Positions 37,738 to 47,447 of a DNA stretch of 50,473 nucleotides are shown here, piece after piece. The position numbers were made by a program, and so were the translations under genes. Below the pieces are notes generated by a model that was not told where the DNA came from, searched no databases, and saw nothing but the letters and a program-made list of their open reading frames with translations. Position 1 is the stretch's first letter; the number at the start of each line of letters is the position of its first letter. The stretch is taken from NCBI GenBank assembly GCA_031291645.1, contig JARLIQ010000078.1:1-50473 (forward strand), given 5' to 3'. This DNA comes from Caulobacteraceae bacterium (lineage in GTDB: Bacteria; Pseudomonadota; Alphaproteobacteria; Caulobacterales; Caulobacteraceae).

Positions 37738-38500
37738 GGCGGGGGCCTGGCCGTCCCAGGCGGCGCTCGACACTGGTGGCGCAGGTCTGCAGGCGGCCCA
37801 GCAGGGCCGGGTCGATCGGCGCGTTCGACCGACTGGAGGCCGAGAGCGCGGCCAGCACCTCGCCGCCAGGGCCGCGCACGGGAACCGCCAGGCAATAGAG
37901 GTCGTCCTCAAGCTCGGCGTCGTCGACGGCATAGCCTTGCGCGCGGATGCGCCCCAGAACCGCCCGCAGCGCGTCCGGGTCGGTCGTCGTCTTGTCGGTC
38001 AGGGCCACGAACGGCCCTGCCGCCAGGTAGGCGTCCCTGGCCGCATCGTCGAGGTGGGCCAGCAGCACCTTGCCGATGCCCGAGCAATAGGCTTCCAACT
38101 GGATCATCTCGCGGGTCAGCACCGGCGGGCCGCCGCCGTGCTCCTTGACCAGATAGGTGACCATGTCGCCTTCGAGTACGCCGAGGTGGACGGTGGTCCC
38201 GATCTCGCGGGCCAGGCGGCGCAGCAGCGGCCGGCCGGCGGCGACCAGCACCTGGCGGACGTCACCCGCGCTGGCCATGCCCGCCAGCCGCAGGCCGGCG
38301 GCGTAGCGGCCGCGTTCGACGCGGCTGAGAAGGCCGCTGCGGACGAAGGCCGCCACGATGCGCTGCGCGGTCGAGATCGGCAGGCCCAGGCGCTTGGCCT
38401 GGGCCGACAACGGGGTCCGCCCGGCGTCGTCGAGCAGGGACAGGAACAGCTCCAGGCTCTTCTCGATCGCGGCGACGCCGCGCGACGGCTCGTTCTTCAT
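37730..38500 (-). CDS. IclR-family transcriptional regulator
   Basis: This 256-residue regulator has an N-terminal winged helix-turn-helix (about 1-75: IEKSLELFLSLLDDAG, LGLPISTAQRIVAAFVRSGLL) and a C-terminal effector domain with the IclR signature AYCSGIGKVLLAHLD. The family controls aromatic and acid catabolism. It is divergent from the lower meta-pathway operon (38603 onward), making it the likely regulator. A perfect 13-base palindrome lies 4 bases upstream of its start. It begins MKNEPSRGVAAIEKSLEL. Confidence 0.92.
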   Translation of the reverse strand: MKNEPSRGVAAIEKSLELFLSLLDDAGRTPLSAQAKRLGLPISTAQRIVAAFVRSGLLSRVERGRYAAGLRLAGMASAGDVRQVLVAAGRPLLRRLAREIGTTVHLGVLEGDMVTYLVKEHGGGPPVLTREMIQLEAYCSGIGKVLLAHLDDAARDAYLAAGPFVALTDKTTTDPDALRAVLGRIRAQGYAVDDAELEDDLYCLAVPVRGPGGEVLAALSASSRSNAPIDPALLGRLQTCATSVERRLGRPGPRPT

Positions 38501-38503
38501 CAC

Positions 38504-38516
38504 CTCACAATGTGAG
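38504..38516. promoter_or_regulatory. Perfect palindrome, probable IclR-type operator
   Basis: CTCACAATGTGAG is a perfect palindrome (CTCACA-A-TGTGAG) in the 102-base gap between the IclR regulator and the hydratase gene. Placed 4 bases before the regulator start codon, it would suit autoregulation, with effects on the divergent promoter. IclR-family sites are usually short palindromes of this kind; the match to this regulator is inferred. Confidence 0.55.
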
Positions 38517-38602
38517 CAAAGCGATCGCCTGTAAATTGCCTTGGCGCGCGAAGGCCGACTACATCGGCGCCAGCGAACATGAAAAACGGGAGCGGACCTG
38601 GG

Positions 38603-39391
38603 ATGTCTCAAGCCCTCGAGGACACGGCCAGGCGGCTGCGCGAGGCCTATCGGACGGGCGCGGTCGCGCCACTGCGCGATAGCCTCGATCCCACCGACGG
38701 CGCCGGCGCCTACGCGGTCCAGCAGATCAACACCCGGTTCTGGCAGGGCCAGGGGCGGCGCATCGTCGGCCGCAAGATCGGCCTGACGTCCAAGGCCGTG
38801 CAGACCCAGCTGGGCGTCGACCAGCCGGACTACGGCGTGCTGTTCGACGACATGGCGATCGCCGACAGCGGCGTGCTGCTGGCCTCCAAGGTGCTGCAGC
38901 CCAAGGCCGAGGCCGAGGTGGCGATCATCCTGGCCCGCGACCTCGACAACCCCGAGGCCACGGCCGCGGACGTCGAAGCCGCCGCCGACTGCGCGGTCGC
39001 CGCCATCGAGATCGTCGACAGCCGCATCGCCGACTGGAAGATCACCTTCGCCGACACCGTCGCCGACAACGGGTCGTCCTCCCACTTCGTGCTCGGCGCC
39101 GATCGCAAGCCGCTGGCGGGCCTCGACCTCTATACCTGCGGCATGGTGGTGGAGATCAACGGGTCCGTCGCCTCGATGGGCGTCGGCGTGGCCTGTCTCG
39201 GTCATCCTCTGAACGCCGCGGCCTGGCTGGCCCGGACCCTGGCCCGGATGGGCGAGGGGCTGAAGGCCGGCGACGTCCTGCTCACCGGCGCGCTCGGCCC
39301 GATGGCCGTCGTCCAGCCCGGCGACGTGGTCGAGGCCAAGATCGGCGGCCTGGGGCGGGCCCGTTTCACCTGCAAGGAGGACCGCGCATGA
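38603..39391 (+). CDS. mhpD: 2-oxopent-4-enoate hydratase-type enzyme
   Basis: This 262-residue member of the fumarylacetoacetate hydrolase-fold hydratase/decarboxylase family adds water to 2-hydroxypenta-2,4-dienoate to give 4-hydroxy-2-oxovalerate. The Mg-binding glutamates in [11 protein letters not shown] and the [12 protein letters not shown] stretch match MhpD/DmpE. A related 4-oxalocrotonate decarboxylase is an alternative. ATG 38603 with GGGAGCGG 7 bases before is preferred over ATG 38579. It overlaps the aldehyde dehydrogenase gene by 4 bases. Confidence 0.85.
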   Translation: MSQALEDTARRLREAYRTGAVAPLRDSLDPTDGAGAYAVQQINTRFWQGQGRRIVGRKIGLTSKAVQTQLGVDQPDYGVLFDDMAIADSGVLLASKVLQPKAEAEVAIILARDLDNPEATAADVEAAADCAVAAIEIVDSRIADWKITFADTVADNGSSSHFVLGADRKPLAGLDLYTCGMVVEINGSVASMGVGVACLGHPLNAAAWLARTLARMGEGLKAGDVLLTGALGPMAVVQPGDVVEAKIGGLGRARFTCKEDRA

Positions 39392-40329
39392 GCGGCAAGG
39401 TCAAGGTTGCGATCGTCGGGTCGGGCAACATCGGCACCGACCTGATGATCAAGATCATGCGCACCTCGGACGTGCTGGAGATGGGCGCCTTCGTCGGCAT
39501 CGATCCGGATTCCGACGGCCTGAAGCGGGCGCAGCGGCTGGGCGTCGCCACCACCCACGCGGGGATGGAGGGGCTCGTGACCCTGCCGGTCTGGCCCGAG
39601 ATCGGCATCGTCTTCGACGCCACCTCGGCCGGCGCCCATCGCCGCCACGCCGAGCTCTGCGCGGCGGCCGGCAAGGTGATGGTCGACCTCACGCCGGCGG
39701 CGATCGGCCCCTATGTCGTGCCGGTGGTCAACGGCGACGCCCACCTGGACGCGCCGAACGTCAACATGGTCACCTGCGGCGGCCAGGCGACCATTCCGAT
39801 CGTCGCGGCGGTCTCGTCGGTGGCGACGGTCCACTACGCCGAGATCGTGGCCTCGATCGCCTCTAAGAGCGCCGGTCCCGGCACCCGGGCCAACATCGAC
39901 GAATTCACCGAGACCACCTCGCGCGGCATCAAGGAGGTCGGCGGCGCGGCCGCCGGCAAGGCGATCATCGTGCTCAACCCGGCCGAACCGCCGATGATCA
40001 TGCGCGACACGGTCTTCACCCTCTCGTCCGGCGCCGACGAGGCGACCATCGAGGCGGCGATCGAGGCCGCGGCGGCCAAGGTCCAGGCCTATGTCCCCGG
40101 CTACCGCCTCAAGCAAAAGGTCCAGTTCGAGCGGTTCGGCTCGAACAACCCGGTCCGCATCCCGGGGCTGGGCGTATTCGAAGGCCTCAAGACCAGCGTC
40201 TTCCTCGAGGTCGAGGGCGCGGCCCACTACCTGCCTGCCTACGCCGGCAACCTCGACATCATGACCTCGGCGGCCCTGCGCACGGCGGAGAAGATCGCCC
40301 AGCGCAAGCTTCAGAAGGCGGCGGCGTAA
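39388..40329 (+). CDS. mhpF: Acetaldehyde dehydrogenase (acylating)
   Basis: This 313-residue CoA-dependent dehydrogenase oxidises the aldehyde channelled from the aldolase to acetyl- or propionyl-CoA. The NAD loop [10 protein letters not shown] near 11-20 and the catalytic cysteine near C130 ([11 protein letters not shown]) are present. It has an AAGGAGG Shine-Dalgarno and starts inside the hydratase stop; the aldolase begins right after its stop. Confidence 0.95.
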   Translation: MSGKVKVAIVGSGNIGTDLMIKIMRTSDVLEMGAFVGIDPDSDGLKRAQRLGVATTHAGMEGLVTLPVWPEIGIVFDATSAGAHRRHAELCAAAGKVMVDLTPAAIGPYVVPVVNGDAHLDAPNVNMVTCGGQATIPIVAAVSSVATVHYAEIVASIASKSAGPGTRANIDEFTETTSRGIKEVGGAAAGKAIIVLNPAEPPMIMRDTVFTLSSGADEATIEAAIEAAAAKVQAYVPGYRLKQKVQFERFGSNNPVRIPGLGVFEGLKTSVFLEVEGAAHYLPAYAGNLDIMTSAALRTAEKIAQRKLQKAAA

Positions 40330-41361
40330 ATGGCTTTCGATCCCACCCAGACCAAGCTCTACATCCAGGACGTCACCCTGCGCGACGGCATGCACGCCAT
40401 CCGTCACCAGTACGGCCTCGACCACGTGCGCAGGATCGCCCAGGCCCTGGACGAGGCCAGGGTCGACGCCATCGAGGTGTCCCACGGCGACGGGCTCAAC
40501 GGTTCGAGCTTCAACTACGGCTTCGGCGCCCACACCGACTGGGAGTGGATCGAGGCCGTGGCCGACGTGGTCCGCCACGCCAGGCTGACCACCCTGCTGC
40601 TGCCCGGCATCGGGACGGTCGAGGAGCTGAAGCACGCCTACGGCCTGGGGGTGCGCTCGGTGCGGATCGCCACCCACTGCACCGAGGCCGACGTGGCCAA
40701 GCAGCACATCGAGGCGGCCCGCACCCTCGGCATGGACACGGTCGGCTTTCTGATGATGAGCCACATGATCGAGCCCGATCAGCTGGCGCAGCAGGCCAGG
40801 CTGATGGAGAGCTATGGCGCGGAGTGCGTCTACGTCACCGACAGCGGCGGGGCGCTGGACATGGACGGCGTGCGCGACCGGCTGCAGGCCTACGACCGGG
40901 TGCTGAAGCCCGAGACCCAGCGCGGCATCCACGCCCACCACAACCTGTCGCTGGGCGTGGCCAACTCCATCGTGGCGGTGCAGAGCGGGGCGATCCGCGT
41001 CGACGCCAGCCTGGCCGGCATGGGCGCGGGGGCGGGCAACGCGCCACTGGAGGTGTTCATCGCCGCCGCCGGCCGCAAGGGCTGGAACCACGAGGTCGAC
41101 CTCTACAAGCTTATGGACGCCGCCGAGGACCTGGTCCGGCCGCTGCAGGACCGCCCGGTGCGGGTCGACCGCGAAACCCTCAGCCTCGGCTACGCCGGGG
41201 TCTATTCCTCCTTCCTGCGCCACGCCGAGAAGGCCGCCGAGGACTATGGTCTCGACACTCGCGAGATCCTGGTCGAACTGGGCCAGCGCCGCATGGTCGG
41301 CGGGCAGGAGGACATGATCGTCGACGTCGCGCTCGACCTGAAGAAGCGCGCCTCGGTCTAG
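40330..41361 (+). CDS. mhpE: 4-hydroxy-2-oxovalerate aldolase
   Basis: This 343-residue HMGL-type TIM-barrel aldolase splits 4-hydroxy-2-oxoacids into pyruvate and an aldehyde and forms a channelling complex with Mhp[18 protein letters not shown] near residues 14-30 supplies catalytic Arg/Asp/His, and [14 protein letters not shown] the metal-binding histidines. It follows mhpF with no gap, as in dmp/mhp pathways. The DmpFG/BphJI naming is equally valid. Confidence 0.95.
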   Translation: MAFDPTQTKLYIQDVTLRDGMHAIRHQYGLDHVRRIAQALDEARVDAIEVSHGDGLNGSSFNYGFGAHTDWEWIEAVADVVRHARLTTLLLPGIGTVEELKHAYGLGVRSVRIATHCTEADVAKQHIEAARTLGMDTVGFLMMSHMIEPDQLAQQARLMESYGAECVYVTDSGGALDMDGVRDRLQAYDRVLKPETQRGIHAHHNLSLGVANSIVAVQSGAIRVDASLAGMGAGAGNAPLEVFIAAAGRKGWNHEVDLYKLMDAAEDLVRPLQDRPVRVDRETLSLGYAGVYSSFLRHAEKAAEDYGLDTREILVELGQRRMVGGQEDMIVDVALDLKKRASV

Positions 41362-41369
41362 GTCTCCCC

Positions 41370-42056
41370 TCAAAGCAGGCCCAGGGCCCGGAAGCTGGCG
41401 ATTCCCTCGCGGCCGACCACCAGGTGGTCATGCACCGTGATCCGCAGGGCCTTGCCGGCCTCGGCGACCTGGCGGGTCATCTCGACGTCGGCCCCGGACG
41501 GGGTCGGGTCGCCCGAGGGATGGTTGTGCACCAGGATCACCGCCGCGGCCGACAGTTCCAGCGCCCGGCGCATCACCTCGCGCGGATAGACCGGGGCGTG
41601 GTCGATGGTGCCTTGCCCCATCACCTCGTCGGCGATCAGCTGGTTCTTCTTGTCGAGGAACAGCACCCGGAACTGCTCGCGCGCCTCGTTGGCCAGGGCG
41701 ACGCGGACATAGTCCAGAAGCTGGCTCCAGGCGGTGATCACCGTCCGCTTGCCGACGCTCTCGCGGCCGATGCGGATCGCCGCCTCGTGGGCCAGCTTCA
41801 GGTCCAGCGCCACCCCTTCGCCGACGCCCTTGACGGCGCACAGCTCGGCCGGCGTCGCGCCCAGCACGCCCGAAAGCCCGCCGAACCGGGCCAAGAGCGC
41901 CTTGGCCAGCGGCTTGACGTCCTTCTGCGGGATGGCGCGGAAGAGGTAGAGCTCCAGGAGCTCATAGTCCGGCAAAGCCTCCAGCCCGCCGGCCTTCGCG
42001 CGGGCGCGCAGCCGCTCGCGGTGGCCGTGCTGGTGAGGCGCGTCGGGCTCGCTCAA
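41370..42056 (-). CDS. radC: RadC family protein (JAB/MPN domain)
   Basis: This 228-residue protein has an N-terminal helix-hairpin-helix (about 75-83) and a C-terminal JAMM-like metal motif [14 protein letters not shown] near 177-190. RadC was once thought to be a repair protein, but its actual role is unresolved. Initiation is at TTG 42056 (protein MSEPDAPHQ) with a GGGGCGG upstream. It follows map by 10 bases. Confidence 0.92.
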   Translation of the reverse strand: MSEPDAPHQHGHRERLRARAKAGGLEALPDYELLELYLFRAIPQKDVKPLAKALLARFGGLSGVLGATPAELCAVKGVGEGVALDLKLAHEAAIRIGRESVGKRTVITAWSQLLDYVRVALANEAREQFRVLFLDKKNQLIADEVMGQGTIDHAPVYPREVMRRALELSAAAVILVHNHPSGDPTPSGADVEMTRQVAEAGKALRITVHDHLVVGREGIASFRALGLL

Positions 42057-42066
42057 GCCGCCCCGG

Positions 42067-42894
42067 TCAGACGCCGGCGGGCCGGAACAGGCCGGCGGGG
42101 GAGGCGGTGAAGATCTCCGCCCCGGTCTCGGTCACCCCGATCGAGTGCTCGCACTGGGCCGACAGCGACTTGTCGCGGGTCACCGCCGTCCAGCCGTCGG
42201 CCAGCAGCTTCACCTGGTGCTTGCCCAGGTTCACCATCGGCTCGATGGTGAAGAACATGCCCGGCTGCAGCACCTCGCCTTCGCCCTTGCGGCCGAAGTG
42301 CAGGATGTTGGGCGCGTCGTGGAACACCTGGCCCACCCCGTGGCCGCAGAAGTCGCGCACCACCGAACAGCGCTGGCTCTCGACGTAGGACTGGATCGCA
42401 TGGCCGATGTCGCCCAGCCGCGCGCCCGGCTTCACCTGGGCGATGCCGCGGTCCAGCGCCTCGTAGGTCACCTCGACCAGCCGGCGGGCGCGGGTGGGTA
42501 CGTCGCCGACCATGTACATGCGGCTGGTGTCGCCGTGCCAGCCGCCGTCGACGATCACGGTCACGTCGATGTTGGCGATCTCGCCGTCGCGCAAGGGGCG
42601 CGGCCCGGGAATCCCGTGGCAGACCACGTGGTTGGGCGAGATACACAGGGTCTTGGGATAGCCGCGGTAGAACAGGCAGGCCGGAACCGCGCCGTTGTCC
42701 ATGATGAACTCGCGCGCCAGCCGGTCCAGGGCGTCGGTGACCACGCCGGGCCGGACGTGCTCAGTCAGCATGTCCAGGCATTCGGCGGCCACCTTGCCGG
42801 CGCGGCGCATGCCCTCGAAACCCTCGGCGTCGTGGATCTTGATCATCGACGTGCGACGGTGGACGGGCGTCTCGAGGGTGTCGGTCTCGGCCAT
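42067..42894 (-). CDS. map: Type I methionine aminopeptidase
   Basis: This 275-residue enzyme removes initiator methionine. Metal ligands are visible: D110 and D122 ([17 protein letters not shown]), the His of [11 protein letters not shown] and the Glu residues in TIEPM and CEHSIGVTE. An N-terminal extension of about 16 residues precedes the family core and may be species-specific. It ends 10 bases before radC and lies 10 bases after sfsA on the same strand. Confidence 0.96.
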   Translation of the reverse strand: MAETDTLETPVHRRTSMIKIHDAEGFEGMRRAGKVAAECLDMLTEHVRPGVVTDALDRLAREFIMDNGAVPACLFYRGYPKTLCISPNHVVCHGIPGPRPLRDGEIANIDVTVIVDGGWHGDTSRMYMVGDVPTRARRLVEVTYEALDRGIAQVKPGARLGDIGHAIQSYVESQRCSVVRDFCGHGVGQVFHDAPNILHFGRKGEGEVLQPGMFFTIEPMVNLGKHQVKLLADGWTAVTRDKSLSAQCEHSIGVTETGAEIFTASPAGLFRPAGV

Positions 42895-42904
42895 GAAAAG
42901 CGCT

Positions 42905-43621
42905 CTATTGCTCCAGCCCCGCCCGCCACGGCAGGCGGCGGTTCAGACGGATGCTGCTGGGACTAATGTCGCAATCATAGCACAGAACTTCAACGCCCGC
43001 CCGCGCGGCGGCGCTCAAGCCTGCCGCATAGGCCGCGTCGATGTCGCCCGCCGCGGCGAAGGCGGTGCAGTCGGTGCGCTGGATCACGAACAGCATCACC
43101 GCCCGCGCCCCGTCGCGCGCCTCCCGCGCCAGCTCGCCCAGGTGCTTCAGCCCCCGGCTGGTCACGCAGTCGGGGAACTCGGCCAGCCCCCCGCCGCCCC
43201 TGTGGAGTGTCACGCCTTTGACCTCCACGAAGCACGCCGGCCGGCCCGGCGCCTCCAGCAGCAGGTCGACGCGGCTGTTCTCGCCGTACCTCACCTCCCG
43301 CCGCAGCACCGGATAGCCGGCCAGCTCGGGCGCCAGCCCCTCGGCGATGGCCTCGGCGGCGATGCGGTTGGGGTGCATCGTGTTGATCCCGACCAGCGTC
43401 CCCTCGACCTCGACCAGCTCCAGGGTGTGGGCCAGCTTGCGCTTGGGGTCGTCCGAGCGCGAGACCCAGGCGGTCAGGCCCGGCGTGTTCAGCCCCAGCA
43501 TCGCGCCGGGGTTCGGGCAATGGGCGGTGATCTCGCGCCCGTCGTCCATCGCGACGTCGGCGAAGAAGCGCTTGTAGCGCCGGACCAGAACGCCGCGCTC
43601 CAGCGGTTGCGGGAACTGCAT
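42905..43621 (-). CDS. sfsA: SfsA family DNA/RNA nuclease
   Basis: This 238-residue protein shows the SfsA signatures CPNPGAMLG and [22 protein letters not shown], with the PD-(D/E)XK-type nuclease core residues D and E-x-K. It was once called a sugar fermentation stimulation protein; biochemical work shows nuclease activity. The frame stays open far upstream, but ATG 43621 ([15 protein letters not shown]) is the family start. It is divergent from the CinA-like gene 54 bases away. Confidence 0.92.
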   Translation of the reverse strand: MQFPQPLERGVLVRRYKRFFADVAMDDGREITAHCPNPGAMLGLNTPGLTAWVSRSDDPKRKLAHTLELVEVEGTLVGINTMHPNRIAAEAIAEGLAPELAGYPVLRREVRYGENSRVDLLLEAPGRPACFVEVKGVTLHRGGGGLAEFPDCVTSRGLKHLGELAREARDGARAVMLFVIQRTDCTAFAAAGDIDAAYAAGLSAAARAGVEVLCYDCDISPSSIRLNRRLPWRAGLEQ

Positions 43622-43675
43622 CGGAAGCCTACTCGGTAAGGGGATTGGCAGGCGCACAGATAGGGAAGCTTGGGC

Positions 43676-44452
43676 GTGGACGCGAGCAAAGATCGGGTGA
43701 CCGCCGCGGTCATGATCATCGGCGACGAGATCCTCTCGGGCCGCACCCAGGACACCAACCTCAACGCCATCGCCAAATACCTCGGCGCGCACGGGGTGGA
43801 CCTGGCCGAAGCGCGGGTGGTGGGCGACGTCAAGGACGAGATCGTCGCCGCCCTCAACGTCCTGCGCGAGCGCTACGACTATGTCGTCACCACCGGCGGC
43901 ATCGGCCCGACCCACGACGACATCACCGCCGACTGCGTGGCCGAGGCCTTCGGCGTGGCCCTGTACGAGCACCCCGAGATCATCGCCATGATGGCCGCCC
44001 GCTGGCAGGGCGAGCTGAACGCCGCGCGCCGGCGCATGGCGCGCGTCCCCGAGGGGGGCTCGCTGGTCAAGAACCCGGTGGCCGGCCCGCCGGGCTTCCA
44101 GATCGGCAACGTCTTCGTCCTGGCCGGCGTGCCCCAGGTGATGCGCGGCATGCTGGAGGACGTGGGCTGGCGCCTGCGCGGCGGGGCGGTGGTCATCGCG
44201 CGCAACGTGCGGGTCGACGGCTCGGGCGAGGGGGTGATCGCCGACCCCCTGGCCGCCGTGGCCCAGGCCCATCCGGCCCTGTCGCTGGGCAGCTATCCCT
44301 TCTTCGGGCCCGAGGGCTACGGCTCCAACCTGGTCGTGCGCGGGCGCGACGCGGCCGAGGTCGAGGCGACGGTGGCCGAGCTGATCGCCGCCCTGGCCGC
44401 CGCGGGGATCGACAGGATCACCCCGGACGCGCCCCAGGCCGCGGCGGGCTGA
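43676..44452 (+). CDS. MoaB/CinA N-terminal-like molybdopterin-binding domain protein
   Basis: This 258-residue protein has the MoCF-type domain: [30 protein letters not shown] and [16 protein letters not shown]. This matches the competence/damage-inducible CinA N-terminal family, but the C-terminal CinA deamidase domain is missing. A GTG start at 43676 with AGGGAAG 7 bases before is preferred over the TTG at 43670. Its ligand and physiological role are unclear; FAD-pyrophosphatase-type activity is reported for relatives. Confidence 0.83.
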   Translation: MDASKDRVTAAVMIIGDEILSGRTQDTNLNAIAKYLGAHGVDLAEARVVGDVKDEIVAALNVLRERYDYVVTTGGIGPTHDDITADCVAEAFGVALYEHPEIIAMMAARWQGELNAARRRMARVPEGGSLVKNPVAGPPGFQIGNVFVLAGVPQVMRGMLEDVGWRLRGGAVVIARNVRVDGSGEGVIADPLAAVAQAHPALSLGSYPFFGPEGYGSNLVVRGRDAAEVEATVAELIAALAAAGIDRITPDAPQAAAG

Positions 44453-44455
44453 GCC

Positions 44456-45415
44456 ATGCTGACCTTCCACCCGACACCGGCCGAACGGGACGGCGCCCCG
44501 CCCACGGACGCGGTGTGGATCGACCTTCTGAACGGCTCCGAGGCCGAGATCCAGCTGATCGAGGACCACACCGGCCTTCGCCTGCCGACCCTGGACGACC
44601 TGGCCGAGATCGAGCAGTCCAGCCGCCAGTCGTTCGCCGACGGCGTCCTGCGCCTGGCCGCCCCGATCGTCGCCCAGGCCGACACCGACCATCCCAAGCT
44701 GTCCTACGTGGGCGTGATCCTGACCGGCCGGGTGCTGATCACCGTCCGCTTCGACCAGCTGAAGATGTTCGACCTCACCGTGGCCAAGGCCTGCGAGCCG
44801 GGCGCCGGCACCACCAGCGCCCAGGTGTTCGCCACCCTGATGGAGGCCTTCGTCGACCGCCAGGCCGACCTTCTGGAGATCGCCCGCGCCAGGCTGGACC
44901 AGGTCTCGCACATGGTCTTCCGCCCCTCGGCGACCAGCCTGCGGCGGGTCTCGCGCTCCAACCTCGTGATGCGCAAGAAGCTGCAGACCATCGGCGGCGT
45001 CGGCGAGCGCATCTCGATCATCCGCGAAAGCCTGCTGGCCGTCGACCGGATGATCCCCTTCGCGCTCGAGGCGACCAAGGACTGGTTCGACCCGGCGCTG
45101 GCCCACCGCCTCTCGGCCGTGCGCCAGGACATCGAGTCGCTGAACCTGTTCGAGGAGCACCTGTCGAACAAGGTCCAGTTCCTGCTGGACGCGGTCCTGG
45201 GCTTCATCGGCATCGAGCAGAACGACATCTTCAAGGTGCTGACCATCGCCTCGGTGGTCGGCATCTTCCCGACCCTGGTCGCCGGCTGGTACGGGATGAA
45301 CTTCCGCAACATGCCGGAATACGGCTGGACCTTCGGCTACCAGTACGGCATCGCCGCCATCGTGGCGTCGACCATCCTGCCCTTGCTGTGGTTCAAGTGG
45401 CGGGGCTGGATGTAG
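44456..45415 (+). CDS. corA: CorA-family magnesium/metal transporter
   Basis: This 319-residue pentameric-type channel has a long acidic/helical cytoplasmic N-terminal domain and two C-terminal membrane helices. The first is followed by the YGMNF gate motif and the periplasmic loop NMPEYGW. It mediates Mg2+ (or related cation) uptake. It starts 3 bases after the CinA-like gene. No Mg riboswitch leader is possible given that spacing. Confidence 0.94.
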   Translation: MLTFHPTPAERDGAPPTDAVWIDLLNGSEAEIQLIEDHTGLRLPTLDDLAEIEQSSRQSFADGVLRLAAPIVAQADTDHPKLSYVGVILTGRVLITVRFDQLKMFDLTVAKACEPGAGTTSAQVFATLMEAFVDRQADLLEIARARLDQVSHMVFRPSATSLRRVSRSNLVMRKKLQTIGGVGERISIIRESLLAVDRMIPFALEATKDWFDPALAHRLSAVRQDIESLNLFEEHLSNKVQFLLDAVLGFIGIEQNDIFKVLTIASVVGIFPTLVAGWYGMNFRNMPEYGWTFGYQYGIAAIVASTILPLLWFKWRGWM

Positions 45416-45449
45416 GCGCCCCATGCCTGTAACCCTGGCGCTTCCAGGC

Positions 45450-45535
45450 GCGGACGTGGCGGAACCGGTAGACGCAGCGGACTTAAAATCCGTTTCCCAC
45501 AAGGAGTGAGGGTTCGAGTCCCTCCGTCCGCACCA
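45450..45535 (+). tRNA. tRNA-Leu(TAA)
   Basis: This 86-base gene with the CCA end encoded has acceptor stem GCGGACG (45450-45456) and CGTCCGC (45525-45531), a discriminator A, an anticodon loop CTTAAAA with anticodon TAA (45484-45486), a long variable arm, and the T-loop GGTTCGAGTCC. The size and variable arm fit class II leucine tRNA. A palindromic repeat follows 14 bases downstream. Confidence 0.97.
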
Positions 45536-45548
45536 GCGCACCCCCCGC

Positions 45549-46271
45549 TCATTCCCGCGAAGGCGGGAACCCAGGCTTTTTCGGTGTTCGGCCCTGGGGA
45601 CGCACGGGGACGCCCCGTTCCCCGCCGCCCCGCGGCCGGGCGGGCCGGGCAGGGCCCGCGTCCCGGCCCGGATACCAGCCCCGCGGCGGCGGCCGGCCGA
45701 ACACGGGACCGGGCGGCGGCTCTTCGTCGTCGTCCCAGGCGTGGGGGTCGGGCGGCAGGCCCAGGTCGTGGCGGATGCGGTCGATCAGGTCGCCGACCGG
45801 GCGCTCGCCGAAGTCGGCCGTCTCGTCCTCGTCCTCCAGGCGCTCGTACAGGTCGGCCAGCAGCCGCTCGGCGTCGCCCTCGTCGGCTTCGGCCTCGATG
45901 GCTTCCTCGACCACGTCCCGCACCACCTCGGTGTGGATGTAGCGCCGCATGCGATCGATCTTCCCGCACTCCGCCTCGGCGGCCGCGCCGGCCTCGGCCT
46001 CGCGCGCCCGCGCCGCCTGGCCCTCGCCGATCCTGGCCTCCAGCGCCAGCGTCAGCCGCACCGCCCGCGCGATGCGCGAAAACGCCAGCCCCACGTCGCC
46101 GGCCGCCAGGGCGGGGGCCTCGGCGGTCCGCTCCAGCGCCCGGTCCCTCAAGTCCCGCGCCAGCGCCATCCCGATCTCGCCCAGCTCCGCCAGCGCCCCC
46201 ATATGCCGCTTGGCCCGCTCCCAGGGGGGATCGGCGGCAGGCGTTTCGACGGGCGAGGGCGTGTCGGTCAA
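45549..46271 (-). CDS. Hypothetical acidic/helical protein with proline-arginine-rich C-terminus
   Basis: I do not recognise this about 240-residue protein. The middle (about 15-150) is charged and helical ([31 protein letters not shown], then a long acidic stretch), followed by [22 protein letters not shown] and a Pro/Gly/Arg-rich tail. The last residues are encoded by a dispersed palindrome (TTCCCGC-GAAG-GCGGGAA, 45552-45569), so the C-terminus may be repeat-derived. The start is unsettled: TTG 46271 (LTDTPSPVE) is used; TTG 46307 or ATG 46202 are possible. Confidence 0.5.
   Translation of the reverse strand: MTDTPSPVETPAADPPWERAKRHMGALAELGEIGMALARDLRDRALERTAEAPALAAGDVGLAFSRIARAVRLTLALEARIGEGQAARAREAEAGAAAEAECGKIDRMRRYIHTEVVRDVVEEAIEAEADEGDAERLLADLYERLEDEDETADFGERPVGDLIDRIRHDLGLPPDPHAWDDDEEPPPGPVFGRPPPRGWYPGRDAGPARPARPRGGGERGVPVRPQGRTPKKPGFPPSRE
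45552..45569. repeat. Short palindromic repeat (REP-like)
   Basis: TTCCCGC (45552-45558) and GCGGGAA (45563-45569) form a 7-base stem with a GAAG loop, between the tRNA-Leu gene and the end of a convergent hypothetical gene. The motif is a common dispersed unit in proteobacteria and could also stop tRNA transcripts. It encodes the C-terminal residues of the neighbouring gene. Confidence 0.6.
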
Positions 46272-46404
46272 GAACAAACAGGGAACATGAAGTCGCGGAA
46301 ATGTCAAGGGGAGAGAGCGGAGCCGCTGCTGTTACGGCGAGGGCCTGACCTGTCGCCGACCTCCTCAACTGCGCGCGTAGGGAGAAGGCCAAGCGCCTCC
46401 GGCC

Positions 46405-46418
46405 CCTATTGCAATAGG
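46405..46418. repeat. Perfect 14-base palindrome
   Basis: CCTATTGCAATAGG is self-complementary over 14 bases, just beyond the 3' end of the small gene at 46429-46668. No T tract follows. It may be a repeat boundary, a protein-binding site or chance; no other copy was noticed in the window. Confidence 0.5.
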
Positions 46419-46428
46419 ATGCTCGCCC

Positions 46429-46668
46429 CTAGGACCCTTGGGCGTCGTCCGCTTCCAGTGAAGCGATCTGCTCCTTGATCTCGGCGAGCGTGACTTTCAG
46501 CGGGGCTGCTCGCATGAGGCGTCCGTTGATCGCGTCTGGCGTGATCAAGTAGCTAGGGCCGGCCTCCAGGATCGCGATTTGGCTCTCAAGGGCATCGCGA
46601 GCGTCAATTAGCTGCTCGCGAAGCGATTTCTCGGAGACAGGCTTCTTGCGCCACCACATACACCACAT
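46429..46668 (-). CDS. Small hypothetical protein, coiled-coil-like
   Basis: This 79-residue protein (from ATG 46668; ATG 46659 also possible) starts MWCMWWRKKP and continues as a predicted helical/coiled-coil region (SEKSLREQLIDARDALESQIAILE and IKEQIASLEADD). It is not recognised. The Trp-rich start may associate with membranes. It lies in a patch of lower GC than its neighbours, so it may be horizontally acquired or a remnant. Confidence 0.45.
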   Translation of the reverse strand: MWCMWWRKKPVSEKSLREQLIDARDALESQIAILEAGPSYLITPDAINGRLMRAAPLKVTLAEIKEQIASLEADDAQGS

Positions 46669-47082
46669 GATAGCGACGGCGGTCGCTGTACGCCATCCTT
46701 GTCGACGGCGGCCGGATGGGCGATTGCGGTTGCCCCCACCCGCCGATTTCGTAGACAAGCGCAAGCCTCGCGGCAGTCGCGATCAGATGTAAGGGCCGGT
46801 TTCCGGAATGGGGGCGATGGCAGTTCGCGACCCCTTTTGAAACGTGGGGAGGGTCTGCCTTCGGGACCGGCACCCTTGAACACCCGGGGCGGAGCTCGAT
46901 CTTGACTTGACCGGATTGCCGAATCACTTCGAATATCAGTGCGTATTTGCCTGGATTTATAAGTGATTCGCGCCGACCCGATCGCCCAGAAATGGCGGTG
47001 TTCGGAAACGATCGAGTGTGCCTGCAAACAACTATAACTTTCATGTTGCAGGTGAACTGAACCGCTTGAGGAGGGTGAAAGT
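46669..47082. other. Gene-poor, lower-GC region
   Basis: No coding sequence is supported in these 414 bases. Overlapping open frames on both strands lack family resemblance and have codon choice unlike the neighbours. A 9-base inverted repeat, GAATCACTT at 46921-46929 and AAGTGATTC at 46961-46969, lies in the most AT-rich part. The segment could be a decayed mobile element or regulatory DNA. Confidence 0.4.
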
Positions 47083-47325
47083 TTGTTCAGCTGGCCCCCA
47101 GTGCCGATACTGGCGATGTTGTTCGTATTTGTTCTGTTGGCTATGATCATAACTGCTGCGGCAGGCTATGAACTGCATGCTTCTCCTTGGCGGCTTATGT
47201 TTAAGCGAACGCAGCGTGGCGACTCGCAACAGCAGGCAGCTGAGCCGTCTGCGACACTCCGCGCGCTAATACGCCGGCACGAAGCGGATGTTCGTGTAGC
47301 TGAAGTCGACAGCGAACGGGATTGA
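47083..47325 (+). CDS. Small single-pass membrane protein
   Basis: This 80-residue protein is not recognised. It has one N-terminal membrane helix (PVPILAMLFVFVLLAMIITAAAGY, about 6-29), then a polar tail with basic and Gln-rich segments ending in acidic residues. Initiation at TTG 47083 is supported by a strong GAGGAGGG about 7 bases upstream. It lies in the lower-GC patch, with no partner gene adjacent on the plus strand. Confidence 0.5.
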   Translation: MFSWPPVPILAMLFVFVLLAMIITAAAGYELHASPWRLMFKRTQRGDSQQQAAEPSATLRALIRRHEADVRVAEVDSERD

Positions 47326-47447
47326 TCGGCGGCTGGAGTCCTTCCTATGTCCGCTCAAGGCGGCTAAGCCAACGGCCGCCTTCCACCCGGAACCGTCCTT
47401 CGCAAGGGCTGCTTCCGCTGATCGCGGCTATTCAACAGATGGCCCTC

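Noticed and set aside
42905-45541. Very long minus-strand open frame antisense to the CinA-like and corA genes
   Set aside because: Only its last 238 codons (sfsA) resemble a protein family. The rest mirrors real plus-strand genes and the tRNA gene; at high GC, antisense frames stay open by codon bias.
45450-47330. tRNA-Leu as an integration site for the lower-GC patch
   Set aside because: No copy of the tRNA 3' end was seen downstream and no integrase gene is present.
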